Assembly (NCBI GenBank): GCA_009761415.1
Contig: QUOL01000023.1
Span: forward strand, 62,001-126,000
From: Sarcomyxa edulis
Taxonomy: Eukaryota; Basidiomycota; Agaricomycetes; Agaricales; Mycenaceae
Direction: 5' to 3'
DNA length: 64,000 nucleotides
Part shown: positions 50,801 to 61,664 of the stretch, piece by piece
Layout: each line of letters starts with the position of its first letter
Position numbering within the stretch: position 1 is the stretch's first letter
Notes under the pieces: model-generated
What the model saw: the letters and a program-made list of their open reading frames with translations, nothing else
What the model was told of the DNA's origin: nothing
The model's database searches: none
Made by a program: the position numbers and the translations under genes

Positions 50801-52672
50801 TCCTGGGTCTAATATCTTCCCCGTGCTTCTGACGTTTGCTCGGGTAGCAGGTCTCTCATTCGCGGAGTATGGTACCGCTCTGGCCTTCCCTTTGACTCCT
50901 CGCTGTGCTCCGAGAGCCAAAATGATATCCTCGTCCGACACGTCTCTGTTTACTAAGAGGGTTCTGGGATGTTCGTTCCCTGTTCCGTAGGTTGACTGAC
51001 CTGTGTCTACCATGGTTACGAGGTGGGCCTGTGCAGGGGGATGAGGTTGCTGTCTTTTCACTGCTGATACAATGTTTTCGTCCCTTCCAGGCTCAGCCCG
51101 GACCGGCTGCCCTCCTGGCCATTCCACTCTTCCGTTAAATCCACGTTTCACGACTCCTGCGGCCACCAGCTCGTCGATGCGCGGGCATTCCCATGCCATG
51201 TGTCCTCTATCCGAGCATCCAAAGCAGGTGCGATCCTCGGGTCTCTGAGGCGGGGGTCTGGGTCCCGTCATGTACGCATTCTGGGGCGGTCCTCGAGGTG
51301 CATATCCGTTATAGGGAGCGCCGCTGTTCATGGGCGCAGGCCGTTGCTGAAAGACTCCCTGGACCAGTGGTTTCTTGCACACCTCCGCAATCAATGGGTC
51401 GCGTTTGAGAGCTTGGTAGTAAATCAACCCGTAAGATGTGTCCTCCAAGCTCATTCCATTCAGCTTGCGGATCATCTCGTCGATTTCTGGGTCTGATCCC
51501 ACCTGTTGAGTGGGCTGAAAAACTGGAAGGTCGGGGTACGGTTTGAGGGTCGTTTCCACGGGCACCTTCTTCCTAGGCGTCTTGGGTTTTGGAACCGGTA
51601 GTTCTTCTTCGTCGTCTTCATCGTCCACCACCACCGGTTTGGTTTTCTTCTTGGGAACCTTTTTCTTTCGTAACTTCTCTTTGGCCTTCTCCTTTTTCGA
51701 CTTCTTGGAGGCTCTAACTTCTTCCTCTGACGACGAATCTCCGGATGAGCCACTGCTGGAGTCGCTCGACTCGGAATCCGAATCCGTGAGGTTGCTATCG
51801 AATCTTCCTCGGGTAAGGTGAGCTTCAACTATATCCGATATTTGTTTGACGGTAAAGGCCTTAGTCATATCGCGACCAGGTTCTTGAGACAAGATTCGAT
51901 TCTCGACTATGTTTTTGAGCGTGCGGTTTAGGCCATGCCAGAAATAGGTCTCGTTCTCCTCCTGTGTTATGTATGTCTGCTTCACCAGCCAACCTGCGAT
52001 ACGGATAAACTTGCGGAGATATCGTTTCCAGGTGGTCAAACTTCGCACCTCCTTGAGTCTCCAGTAGTTGGTAAGTGCCATCAGATCGCGACTCTTGTAT
52101 CGTTGCGTTTCTTTATCTGCGTCGTACAGAATTATGAGATCGCGCTTGAGGTGTGCCCAGTTCGGGACTTGGTACGGGATCATTCCTTCCAAGGTTCGTT
52201 TGACTGTAAGCGAGACATATTCGATGATGCATTCTATTCGTTGTGCATCGCTGACCACGTTATTGGTAACACATAGTTTCTCGAAATGCGATAGGAACTT
52301 GGTAATTTCCCGATAGCTGCCCGCGAATGTCTTGGGCACATTCTTGCCCTCCTGCTGCGGCATGTCGGTCATATCGCGGGGCCGTGTTCGTGCGGGAATA
52401 GGTATGAGGGGAATGTTAATCTGGCTTTGTACGGGTGGTCCTTGTAACGGGTTTACCGGGGGGATAATCGCGAGTGGAACTGGCGTGGCAGTCAGTGGAT
52501 TCGACATCGTGGCTTGGTTTGCTGAGATCTGGGTTACTGTTACGGGTGATGCTGGTACTTGCGGTTTGAATGCTTGACTGTTTAGACGGCTGCTCGGCGA
52601 AATTGCTGGTAACGCGGTTGATTCGGATGCGGGTCGAAAACGGGTTTCTTCTTCGTCGGATGATACGGACAT
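47849..52672 (-). CDS. gag: Gag-protease ORF of element 3 with a long uncharacterised C-terminal extension
   Basis: 1607 aa, no stop. The Gag-like region (FAGSYREITKFLSHFEKLCV, SLTTWKRYLRKFIRIAGWLV) is followed by an acidic/Lys-rich linker, a CCHC knuckle CFGCSDRGHMAWEC near residue 482, and a retropepsin domain with AIIDTGSMLNIVHK near 804 and DLLLGRPW. After the protease, where pol would normally continue, the ORF instead runs about 600 residues further. It has a short hydrophobic segment IFWIILGTIFSVLIW near 1024, an Arg/Ser-rich part, and a final about 200-residue globular-looking region (AAFAFVLIQRKHDDHLWTPI, KLGVAYGLTQEDTHSHTIHP). I do not recognise the extension. Confidence 0.85.
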   Translation of the reverse strand: MSVSSDEEETRFRPASESTALPAISPSSRLNSQAFKPQVPASPVTVTQISANQATMSNPLTATPVPLAIIPPVNPLQGPPVQSQINIPLIPIPARTRPRDMTDMPQQEGKNVPKTFAGSYREITKFLSHFEKLCVTNNVVSDAQRIECIIEYVSLTVKRTLEGMIPYQVPNWAHLKRDLIILYDADKETQRYKSRDLMALTNYWRLKEVRSLTTWKRYLRKFIRIAGWLVKQTYITQEENETYFWHGLNRTLKNIVENRILSQEPGRDMTKAFTVKQISDIVEAHLTRGRFDSNLTDSDSESSDSSSGSSGDSSSEEEVRASKKSKKEKAKEKLRKKKVPKKKTKPVVVDDEDDEEELPVPKPKTPRKKVPVETTLKPYPDLPVFQPTQQVGSDPEIDEMIRKLNGMSLEDTSYGLIYYQALKRDPLIAEVCKKPLVQGVFQQRPAPMNSGAPYNGYAPRGPPQNAYMTGPRPPPQRPEDRTCFGCSDRGHMAWECPRIDELVAAGVVKRGFNGRVEWPGGQPVRAEPGRDENIVSAVKRQQPHPPAQAHLVTMVDTGQSTYGTGNEHPRTLLVNRDVSDEDIILALGAQRGVKGKARAVPYSANERPATRANVRSTGKILDPGDMDGGSPRKPAGIESGRRKEEITVVPHYQIPLDVIKPRFDGANDDEISEDPEERLGKMEVDDEGPIETSRSGPGLAKAKMVEKKKAGHRQSAVSAHVDPLNILNLILNTPVTLAAGELLAVSKEVSNALADSLKLKNAAREKALINLANLGAPVYATSFQTRNKGLLIRMHVTIDDHVIHAIIDTGSMLNIVHKNLWRKKLNRPMDLLQSVNMNDANGGQSMLQGLVEGVPIVCGGVRTMANLYVGDHVPFDLLLGRPWQRGNFVSIDERPDGTYLLFRNPGDKETRYELLVVPEEPDLSWNFDAATFATGSIAETYLITAPDNITKQPHLLPPNPVRPYALPQATLIHIPNDKPILDECQVRGNEAGTILPAVIDYQSVPDTLENSRSHPRFMQYRSHYAKRIFWIILGTIFSVLIWKNWSRCEENFPCTRFKFAKESPLLEQSSIDKNFVPCPSTPNHVPIMSFRKTPSRSTSRFSISSSNHDRSQSPYDDQESEIEGLTPPPPLEDIRPRFKATNTDVPATLQLLAGQDIGESAMSLDVGAMVLTGSGYDKHGEYFDERIMPNVTRTIIADNGTVIVQDGTGHLRFYPHKVVHPMVDESGDVQFEPIRQNSEPIDREQSPWTGFGPPPGRGSPGLTYPVWNAVIDEEGGAAQELQADQLTLDHDGLEITEKETPYNQGILADRSPTPFPVNQRLARMEQQLKRALSCSYSYSPIFSPSTDPRRRQREAHRVSENREHDYVETYYNDDRNAQFTQEQLNILRAQIGYERQQGIRQNEVVPPGFSIILKKYHLGSLPAAFAFVLIQRKHDDHLWTPISQCLDELYVANFHNTTLQKLGQVNEATRICHLTPSPPTTARIRIQDPFFKVMKAVRSGIKIVLCGMLEEYEERGWDRKAEYQEYAKKLGVAYGLTQEDTHSHTIHPLLYYHEARFLSIAARRLRDGENNAVSTKILELLNLQFVNQAAVHDLLLSRRLDKRGPLF

Positions 52673-52756
52673 ATACTACGGTGAGCTTCTTCTGCTGCTG
52701 TTATCGAACTGTTCCTTTTTAGAACTGACAAAAACCCCCTCGCGGTGGGCTCCAGA

Positions 52757-53641
52757 TGTCGTGACGGATAAGTTTATCCACTGAAAATTGCGTCAGGTGT
52801 GTCGTTTACCAGCAAGTTCCAGTTCCGAGGTGGGTCTTGAGAACTAATAGAAAACGCAGTAAGTTAACAGAGAAAAAGGGAGCTGACTTAACTCGGTGAT
52901 GGATCGCGATGGATTCTCGGGGGAAAATGGGTCGAGTGGGTGCTTTGGACGAATGTCTTACTAGGAGGTTCGAAGGGGGGGACTTTGGTCAAAATTCGGT
53001 AGACGACTAACTATTACATGACCGCCTATGTTATATGTGATTTTTGGAGTTTGAAATACGAGCGCCAAGACTAGGTATGCACATGGGCGCTCGTGGCTTT
53101 TTGAATGATAGAAAAAGGTAGAGATAATTAAGAGGAGTGAAAAATCGAGATAGACAAATAGATAATGAAATGAAAAGTCGTGTTGCTGACCGAGATAACT
53201 TCCTCCCATTCAATCGAGAGGATCTAGAGTCATAAGCGGCTGCGCGACGGGTGCCGGGGTGGCTTTTAGAGTTCCCTTGTCTTGCGTACCTTGTGCTTCG
53301 GGTGTTTATTCAGCGTCTTGGCAGGTGCTAGAGGTGGGGTGTCGTGCGGTGTATGCGGGAAATGGGCCTTTGTCCATTGAGTCGTCGAGGCTAAACGTAT
53401 ACGAAGTCGTATGGCATTCTTGACGGAAGCAATTGTGTTTTGACGCGGTCGTTCAATCCTACATGTCGTACGGCTTTTACCGAAATTCGTCTAAATCGGG
53501 AAATCGTGGTTGGTGGGTTCGATCCCGTCTTCGTGCGTTTGTCGGGTTTGCGTTTTTGGTTGTTTTTCTGACGCCATCGTCCTTGGAGGATCGTACGTGT
53601 GGTCTCTGTGTTTTATGTCAAAACCATGTCATGGTGCGACA
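52757..53641 (-). repeat. 5' LTR of element 3
   Basis: 885 bp; sequence read in parallel with the 3' LTR showed no difference. Promoter elements were not clearly identified. Confidence 0.95.
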
Positions 53642-54720
53642 ACGCATTTATGAAGTCTAAGTGCATGTATGTCGAGTCAAGGGGGGACGTATGGAACTAT
53701 GCAAAGGCTAAAGATGTTGTCAAATACAAATCTTCCACGGATTGATTCAGGGTGACCTAGATCGGAAAGGACAATATCTGAGCCATATTGCAGGTCGAAG
53801 ATGTCGTTTCCGTGGACCGATTTCGATGAACGCGGAGCTGGACTCGGACAAGAAGATTGAAGCAAGACCGGGACTGGTGCCGATTGAGAGAGAATGGATG
53901 CCGGAAGATGAAGCCGTTGTAAGGACAGAGCCTGAAATGGGGTTCAATATCGATAATCGCAGTGTCCGAAACAGAGTTGGAAGTCGAGGTTGTTGCAGAG
54001 GCTGAGGCATCGGAGGAAGAGGCATTTGGGATGCCAGATGTGCTGCTGCCAGTGGCTTCCGAAAGGCTGAGACTTTGCTAGTTGGCACCAACGTCCGAGT
54101 GCTCAGAATCAGCGTCAATCTCAAGAAGAGAGGACCTAAATTTCATACAATGAATAGAACTTCGAGACAAAAGAGTGAGAATCACTCACCGTCGTAAATG
54201 GGTGAGTTTGCACTTGCCGTCGCCGAGCCATCGTCACGATTGTCCATGGGTGAGATCAAGTCAACGGTGACATCTGAATCGTCTTCACGTTGGGCGTTGC
54301 GCGAGATATCGGTTTTGAGAGGTCCGACTTGTGTGCTCGAGCCCTGGGTCCAAGTCCCTATTCAAGTGAGCAAAAGTTAGCGAGTCATTCTTTTAGCTGG
54401 TAGTATTCAAGAGTCGCACCTTGAGACGTAGTACTAGTAGTAGCATATAGTATTCAATATAGCCTTTCACACTTTCACATTGATTTTATAAGTCCCGGAG
54501 CTTCGAGTTCGATGATCTCGGGATCGTTTTCGATGTCCGACTGACTCCGACCCCGACACCCAAGAGGCGGGATCTTCCGTGACACCTCAACACTTCCGAT
54601 TTCCGATCCGCTGTCCGCATTGAGACCGTAAATTTGCCCCCCAAAATTTACCACTCCCCGAGGATTTCACGCCCGTTCTTCAGCTCTAACTAACGAAGCA
54701 GTACGATATCATGGAGTAGG
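53642..54720. other. No confident gene
   Basis: On the minus strand there is an open stretch at about 54358-54195 (PLKTDISRNAQREDDSDVTV) ending at a donor GTGAGTGATT, and a Ser/Thr/Ala-rich frame at 54075-53750, but I could not join them in frame. Possibly exons of a gene cut by element 3, which inserted at 53642. Confidence 0.25.
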
Positions 54721-54859
54721 TCGAGCCTGCATTACGTGCCTCACTCTGTAAACCACTCGAGGACATCACTTTCGAGCACGCACTGCAAATCGGCGACTGC
54801 GCATCTTGGAAACTCACCAAAGCTCGACGACCCATCAACTCGCACCTTCGCCATCTATC

Positions 54860-55135
54860 GTCTTGGTCTCCGTCTGTGGCTCTGGACTGGGACTGCTCCG
54901 ACATTCTTGCAAAGTTGTTTGGGAAAGATTGTGATGGCTTGTCTGAATCCAGTCTCTGGACAGCATCAGCAAGTTCGCAATTCTCTGGCGAACTTGTCAC
55001 ATATTTTGGTGACTTTTCGACTTGTCGAAAAGATGACAAGTTCAGAAAAGACCAAAAACATTTGCAAGTCGACAAGTCGGGCCACAAGCTGAAAAGCTGA
55101 TGAGGGGATTGAACATCGAGAATAGTAGATTATAA
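54860..55135. repeat. Subterminal ACTTGTC-type motif cluster, left side of the Plavaka unit
   Basis: ACTTGTC/GACAAGT motifs recur at about 54986, 55021, 55037 and 55069, with near matches around them. A similar cluster (ACTTGTC, CCTTGTC, ACAAGACAAGTG) lies at 61350-61500 beyond the partner gene. Clustered subterminal motifs are typical binding sites of CACTA/CMC-type transposases. I could not define a terminal inverted repeat or a target duplication, so element ends are unknown. Confidence 0.4.
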
Positions 55136-55140
55136 TTAAA

Positions 55141-58100
55141 TCAATGTGTAGAGGACGATACAGCCAGGAATTCGTGTGCATGGTGGTCTATAAACTGATT
55201 AACAAAATAGGAACGAAAGGTGTCCAAAGACATTGTAAAATGGAAGTCTTCAGGAAGACAAGAAGAACCATATACAGGTAGAAGGTGTGCAGCTCTGGCA
55301 ATGGAGTCGAGATGAACTACGGCCAGGCTTCTCCGACCGTTCCGTTCATATTCCGGACACACCACCCACATTCCAGTATCCTCATCAGGATCATCTCCAA
55401 CAGGAACAAGCCAATTGATGAGCGCACAAGGGAAATGATCCCCCTCAAAGAAGAAAGAGAAAAAGAGAAGAACCCGTCCGATGACCATTCCTCGCATACC
55501 AGGGAGATCCGATGCTGTCTCAACAAAGACCGTATCATAGCGAGGGCCCTCGCCACGCCAGTCTGGGGTAGATCGAATCCGTTCACTATACATTCCTCCA
55601 GCGCCGCAGGTGTTGCTTGGCGCATAGAAACGAGCTATAGCAGAGTGATATACCTTCACGCGGCCTTGGAATAGTGGGCAGGCATCAAGAGGAATGTCCT
55701 CAGACATCGGGCCATCCGGATTGAGATGGTCATGGAGGAAACGACGCAGGACCTCGGAAAGTCGAGGTTGGTGGATGAAGTTTGCAAGTTCTTCGACATA
55801 GCTTGGGTAGGTGCGAACTGGAAAAGAAAACAGTATGCATCAGATACTAAGCATATAAGGTAGAGACATCGAGAGATACCTGGTGTAACCGCTAGCTTGA
55901 CAGACGCCAATACCTTCGGGCCTGAAGCAGGGCCCAGGTCAGCATCGTTGTCGAGTTCGTCGAGATTGGGGGCGGTGGCGAGTGATGTAGGTTCGGGATG
56001 TCCACCATGGAATATCATGGCAGTGTAAGAGGATGTTGTACCTTCCATCATACCGCGTGTTGCAAAGATGTTGCGCGCAGCAGCAAGCTTATCGAGGCGC
56101 TGGATTGTGCGAAGCATTTGGTACAGAGCGTTGAAATGGCTCGAGCGCCGCCAAGGTTCCTTCACGGCTTTGATGTGTTTTGATTCCGTGATGGATGAGC
56201 ATAAGCCGTTTGGAGATCCGAACAGATGGATAGAATGTAAATAATGTACGAGAGAGTGTTGGCGTGGGAGAGATATGTCGACACGGACTCCAGTCTGGAT
56301 GAAGACTTCTCGGTGAGTATGAAAGCGGGTAAGTGATTGTTGAAGATCATCGAGATCGTGGGGGGTTAACGCGTTACGCCGTGCTATATAACAAAAATCG
56401 AGAAATGCGGAGATACATTTGAGCATCTCGGAAGGTACATGACCGGCGATAGCAGCTAAATAGACCTGTGACAGGCTCAGGTCAGGTTTCGGGATGAATG
56501 GATGAAAAATTCAATATTTACTTTCATCAAGGCCTTCGAATCGTCACCAGTCCACTGGGAGAAATCACGGCCGTCAGGGAAGCGGCGTAATCCAGGAAAT
56601 GCAGGGACTGCGGAAATTCTGAACATAGTCAGCTTGCGTCAGTGCGCATGCTAGACAGCAAGTATGACATCACGTACCGACGGTCAATATCTTGGATGAT
56701 GAGGAGCGCGGCAGCCTCTCCATGTGTGATGGTCAAATAGCTGCTGACCCATGCAACCAGATGGTCCTTGAATGTCCCCTTGATGACTTGATGCAATAGA
56801 TCGGGGGATAAGAGTTCGTGGATATCTGCTCGTGGAAAGTCATGAGTAAATGGCTATTATGAGCTTATATCAGTCTCAAAACTTGGAAGACTACTGTCAG
56901 AACCCACCACGACGTCACTACGAATGCCATAATCAGTCCAAAGGATCCCAGGATCCCAACAACTTATCAAGTAATCGGTCTTCTTTTGCGTCCGTCTGCG
57001 AGATCCATCTGAATCCAAGTTCTCGGGTGTTGAAGTACATCTATGGAACATCAGTTGAAACAACACTCAGGTACAGATGAGCAACGCACTTCGGACACCA
57101 TCCTTGAACAATGCCTGCAAGCCACACTTGTTCAGGGTAGTCAGCGATGTACGGACCAAGGCCATAGACTGCCCGTCGAAAATGGCCATCGGGACACATG
57201 ACTACCTCTGGCGTAGTCATTCCATACTTGAGTGGTTCAAAAACTCGTGCGAGGGATGCATGGTACAACTGTCGGCAGAATGATTGGTATGCAGATTTAT
57301 TTCGGTGCTTTTTACTCGCTATAAAACAGATTAATTAGAAGATTAGACATGAGGATGGGTGGAAGACGAAGTACTCTTTGGAATCGAGAGAAACGCGACA
57401 GGAACAACCCCACTTCCATGTGCCCGACGTGCGATATTGGTGATGGGACCAGGTGACATGTATACGGGATGATATTCTTGCTGTCCGGTGGCGACGGAGA
57501 CTGTTGTCTTATCACTTCCACCAACGACTGGAACGAACATGCACCCGTGTGTTTCTTCATTTTGGCCGATGATATCCTGATATAAGAGTTGAGGATCAGA
57601 CGGGGGACGACGGAGGACATAACAGTGGAGAAAGTCTTACCGCTTGTTTCCAAGCCCAGTCACCTGACATGAGATTCGACCAGACACGGTTTCCCTCGGC
57701 GTTGAACTGCTGATAGGGCACCATATTGATTTTGCCCTTGAAGGCAGGTGTTGCGAGTTGATTTTGGAGAACTGTGCGTGTGTTGCGCGTGCACAGTTCG
57801 TAGGTCTGGGTCATCCATCTGGGAGGGGTTCCCGGAGGGAGAGGTCCGCGATATTTGATTTTGTACACTTTCCAAGGCGCGTCGCCCTGCTGTATCGCGT
57901 CGATGGTGCTGTAAAGCTCTTTCGCGTTAGCCCATGGAATCTTGCCACCATATTTGATGACACTAGCGGCCCATAAATCGAGAGCTGTGTGGATTTTGGC
58001 TTCTGAACTCTGAAGTTCGACGAAATGATAGTAGGCGAAGTCGAATTCGGCTCTATCTTCGACGGGTTGCCAGGCGCCTGGGTCTCGACCATCTAAAGGT

Positions 58101-58431
58101 GTTGGTGGTGGAGGTGGCGGAGCTGTGTGCGGAGGTAGATATGTTCCAGCAAAATCGCATGGGAGAGCTTAAAAAAGTTTAGAGAAAGATATATTGCAAT
58201 TTCCGAAGACTTACCATTGAGGAGTGGATGTCTACGGTAAGTGAAGCTGGCTGATTCGTCGTCACTGTCTCCGTTTTCTGGGGGGGTGAATCCACGAGTT
58301 GGATGGGCAGAATTACGATGCTGGGTAAGTCCGGCTGCACTCGAACATCTTTTGAAGCATTCGGGACATTCAAGAAATCGTCGAAAGTTATATGATGGAG
58401 TAGGCATGGAGGAAGTACAAGAAGGAACCAT
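55141..58431 (-). CDS. Plavaka-type transposase, 9 exons, intact
   Basis: Exons (minus): 58431-58215, 58167-57641, 57576-57375, 57318-57090, 57040-56908, 56853-56678, 56618-56522, 56465-55880, 55817-55141. They sum to 2844 nt, 947 aa plus stop, with frame kept across eight introns of 47-64 bp. An N-terminal C2H2 finger (CPECFKRCSSAAGLTQHRNS) is followed by the transposase body with motifs typical of the family as I know it: SGDWAWKQ, FVPVVGGSDKTTVSVATG, HPVYMSPGPITNIARRAHG, YGLGPYIADYPEQVWLAGIV, DFPRADIHELLSPDLLHQVI, SSITESKHIKAVKEPWRRSS. Plavaka belongs to the CMC (CACTA/Mirage/Chapaev) supergroup and acts by cut-and-paste in the nucleus. It is divergent from the partner gene at 58599, 167 bp apart. 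No disabling mutation is seen. Confidence 0.92.
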
Positions 58432-58598
58432 GACTATGCCCTAACAACCTGCTGGTCCCGTCAGCACCTCAGTTGCGGAGAAACAAACCAAAATAGCTAC
58501 CATTTTTTCACTAAGTCCAATTTCCACCCATTGCTCCCTCTCTCGTCGCCTCTCCCCTGCCTAGAAAAGACCACTATTACTCTCCAACTCGGATTACC
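58432..58598. promoter_or_regulatory. Shared bidirectional promoter of the Plavaka gene pair
   Basis: 167 bp between two start codons on opposite strands. It holds a CT-rich stretch (CTCCCTCTCTCGTCGCCTC) at about 58531-58555. No clear TATA box on either strand. Confidence 0.5.
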
Positions 58599-61088
58599 AT
58601 GAGCCAGCGACGTTCTACTCGCTCACAGCGAGCTAATCAATCAAATGATGCACCTTCACCAGCCTTGATTGTTCAACCCGTCGACTCTGCGAGTCAGGTT
58701 CCGGTCAACCCGAAGAAAAAGCCAGGACCTAAACCCAAGAAAGGTGCTGCCCCAAAGACATCTACACCAGAAATCAGCAGCCTAGATCAGTCTCTTGTTG
58801 AAGGACAAACCGAGAGCGTACCTAGACCCATACCGCGACAATTATCCAAGTCAAAACGAGGACTTGATCAGGTTGACGTGGACGGCAGTGGTGCCAACGA
58901 GGGCCTTGATTCCTCCGCTAGAAAACCTAAATCCAACGATGCGAAATCAATTCAGCTACCTTCTCGAGTTCTTCCGACACGATACAACCGAGTCGTCAAT
59001 CCTGGATTTCCTGACAAGAAAAGGGCAAAGCGATCGTCAGAGGAGGTCCAGGCAGCTGCTGAGAAAAAGGAAGCCAGTATACGCCAGGTTGCGAAACTGG
59101 AGGAGGAGATGAAGCGTGTATTGGCGCGCATGGAAGTTGACGAGGAGGAGGAAGAAGAGGAGGAGCAATGTTTGGCAGTTCACACGTTGGACGATGTTCG
59201 TGATCCTTCTGATGAAGATGAGATGTTCTTTGATATTGAAGAAGACCACGGTGATAAAGAGGAGGATGAGGCCGAGGCTGCAGGGGAAAAAAAGACGACT
59301 TCAGTGAGCACAAAACAGTAAAAGATTATGATTGATTATCTGCTTACTGTGGCTATCTTCACTCTGAACAGCGAAAACGAAAGCCAGTCAGGGGAGAAAC
59401 ACGAGCAGCTGTTGATGATCTGAAAAAAGAGATAAGATCAAAAAGGAAGGCCGACTCCGAGTCTCAAAATAGGTATGTCGACGTCGGGTTACCCACGTGC
59501 TTATCGATTGCTTACCTCGTTGGCGAGCAGCGCTAAACCCAAGAAATTGAAGGCCGCATTTCCATCTGGTCTCGTTGCGAATTGGCAAGACAAGATTTCT
59601 CGACCGTCCACTGACTCAGCTGTGGCTGCGAGTAAGGTTAAGCGCAAACCCTCGGCAGCTAAAACTCGACCATCGGCAGCTGTCGATGTTGAAGACGATT
59701 CGGGCGGCCTAAATGATTCGGACGTGGCTCCAGAACTAGCGGCACCGTCAAAACACTTTCAGGTTCCAGTTGAGAAGAACGACGTGGCTAAGCCAGCTGC
59801 CGTCCGCTCAAATCAGGTACGTTGACTCAGACAATCCTGATTCCTCGACTTGTATCATTTAATTGACCGGCACACTATCAGTTGATCGAAATCGATAGTA
59901 GTGACTCTGAGGTTGAGACACCAACTCAGAAGCGCCCCCCTCCAGCTAAGAAACAAGTGAAGGCATCGACAAAAACTCCGGCACGCAGGAACGTCAAATC
60001 GGAGCGACTCGATCTCGAGATTCCTTCTAGTAGCTCGACTCTCAACCGATCACTGGCAGTATCTGACCGCACCACTCGGTACTCTTCCCCGTCACCTTCT
60101 GACCCAAACCAACTCCCTCAATTTGCCCGAGCCGGATGGGCGACCGATTTCATTCCTACCCTCTATCATGCTTTGTTTTGCTCCAACAACCCCTGGAAGG
60201 ACTTCATCAAGGGCCCGAGTATCGAGAAACAAGTACAGGGAGTACTCGACATTGTCTATCCAGGAAATACATACACTGTTACATGGGGAGACAAAATTTG
60301 CCGAATGGTACGTCTTTGTCTTTCACTCGTTTCTCTTTGCCTTCCCACTCACATCGTGTATAATCAGGCTTACAATCGCCTTTGTGAGAAGCGTTCCGCG
60401 TTTGGCAGGCAGGGCCTGACTGTTGTGAAGGACTTTTTCGAGCAACCAAAGTACGCTGGTCATAAGCATGCCGTGCGTGAGTATTGTGATTGGGCCTTAC
60501 GCGACGATGGGCCTGCTCTCTGGAAGAACGCTGCTCCACAGTTTGTCGTGGATCCCACGGATGAAAAGTACACTGTGAGTACTTTTGAATACTCTTTGTT
60601 TTTGATCTACTAACATACATATTCTAGAAACCCCGCGGGTTCTTTGAGTCGCCGTTCATCATTGACACCCTAAAATTCTTCTTCCCAGCAATGAAAAAAT
60701 CTCTGGGATACAATTTCGGCCATCCTAAAGGGGCTCTTTCGCTTGCTGCAGCATCGGTAAGCACTAGTTTATATCCTTCGGGTTAGTAATTATTCCAACA
60801 CTCCCATAGATTGAGCGTGCGTTTGCTATGCATTCAAGCGGCGAATGCGAAGAGCAAGGCGATTTCTGCATCGAAAATCACTCTCACATGGTCAACGACT
60901 ACATGGAAAATGCACATGCATTATCGGAAGAGCGTTGGAAGAGCATCCTCATTGCTTCCGAAGCTTCAGGGAAAACTAGGAAACCTGTATTGCCTACAAG
61001 GTCTCTCGAACGCTCCCGTCGCGCTCTATATGTCCCGAGCAGTCCTATCGGATCTGACAACGACTCGGGTGTTGAGCCAACATTATAA
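58599..61088 (+). CDS. DUF6532-like protein partnered with the Plavaka transposase
   Basis: Exons 58599-59303, 59372-59472, 59531-59816, 59882-60307, 60368-60574, 60628-60756, 60810-61088: 2133 nt, 710 aa plus stop, in frame. The N-terminal half is basic, disordered and Lys/Pro/Ser-rich (PKKKPGPKPKKGAAPK), with an AT-hook-like KPGPKPKKG, then acidic (EEEEEEEE-type). The C-terminal globular half reads KQVQGVLDIVYPGNTYTV, KRSAFGRQGLTVVKDFFEQ, YCDWALRDDGPALW, GFFESPFIIDTLKFFFP and HPKGALSLAAASIERAFAMH. I recognise it as DUF6532 from memory of the pattern; function is not established. DNA binding is inferred from the basic N-terminus. Intact. Confidence 0.75.
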
Positions 61089-61319
61089 TCGAGAATCCTC
61101 GCTCACGCTACTTGTCTCGTTACTATTCTGACTTAAATTCTTCTCATTTGTCATTCTTTACCCTCTCTTTCTCATTCCTCCTCATTCCCTCACCTTTTTA
61201 CTATCATAGGACCACAGTCTATTGGTCTACAATCCTTTTTAACTCAGATCTCTCGTTTCTCGCGTCACTCGCATTTCATTATAGAAGCCCATAATTACCG
61301 ATTAATCCAGCATACTTTT

Positions 61320-61510
61320 GCATAACTTGTGGGCTTGTGAGCTTTTTGGATCTACTTGTCCGTCTTTTTGCCTTGTCAGCAAGATTCGAAACTCCACTTG
61401 TCAAGAATTCGACCTGGGTGGTCGAGCTTGTGACTTTTCATATTTTGTGCCTTGTACCGGCCTGTACAAGCCGGTACAAGGCGTCACAAGACAAGTGTGG
61501 AAACCCTGAT
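61320..61510. repeat. Subterminal motif cluster, right side of the Plavaka unit
   Basis: ACTTGTCC, CCTTGTCAG, ACTTGTCAAG, CTTGTGAC and ACAAGACAAGTG occur within 190 bp. The palindromic CTTGTACCGGCCTGTACAAG and a second CCGGTACAAGG lie at 61450-61490. It mirrors the cluster at 54860-55135. Confidence 0.4.
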
Positions 61511-61572
61511 GAGGTAATACTAGTCTTATGTACACTATCTCCAATATACTCTATTTTTTCTCTTTGAGATGT

Positions 61573-61664
61573 TCGCGCGCGCGCGCGCCATTGTCTCGCG
61601 CGCGGTTAAGAACAGAGAGCGCGCGGAAATTATTTTTTGTACAAAGGAACCGTCATAGGGGTGT
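61573..61664 (-). repeat. Dispersed GC-rich repeat, copy 2 (inverted relative to copy 1)
   Basis: Reverse complement of the unit at 42421-42511: a GCGCGCGCGC tract, AAGAACAGAGAG, GGAAATTATTTTTTGTACAA and AGGAACCGTC. Sequence beyond the unit differs from copy 1. Confidence 0.6.

Larger units (their letters stand above)
42965..53641 (-). mobile_element. Element 3: 10.7-kb LTR retrotransposon, non-chromodomain Gypsy type
   Basis: LTRs of 885 bp at 42965-43849 and 52757-53641 (TGTCG...CGACA) with no difference seen. A 4-bp target duplication ACGC (42961-42964 and 53642-53645). A tRNA-type primer site TGGAGCCCACCGCGAGGG starts two bases inside the 5' LTR (minus, 52754-52737). The order is a long gag-protease ORF, a gap of 324 bp, then reverse transcriptase, RNase H and integrase. 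The pol frame has two TGA codons although the LTRs look new. Confidence 0.95.
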
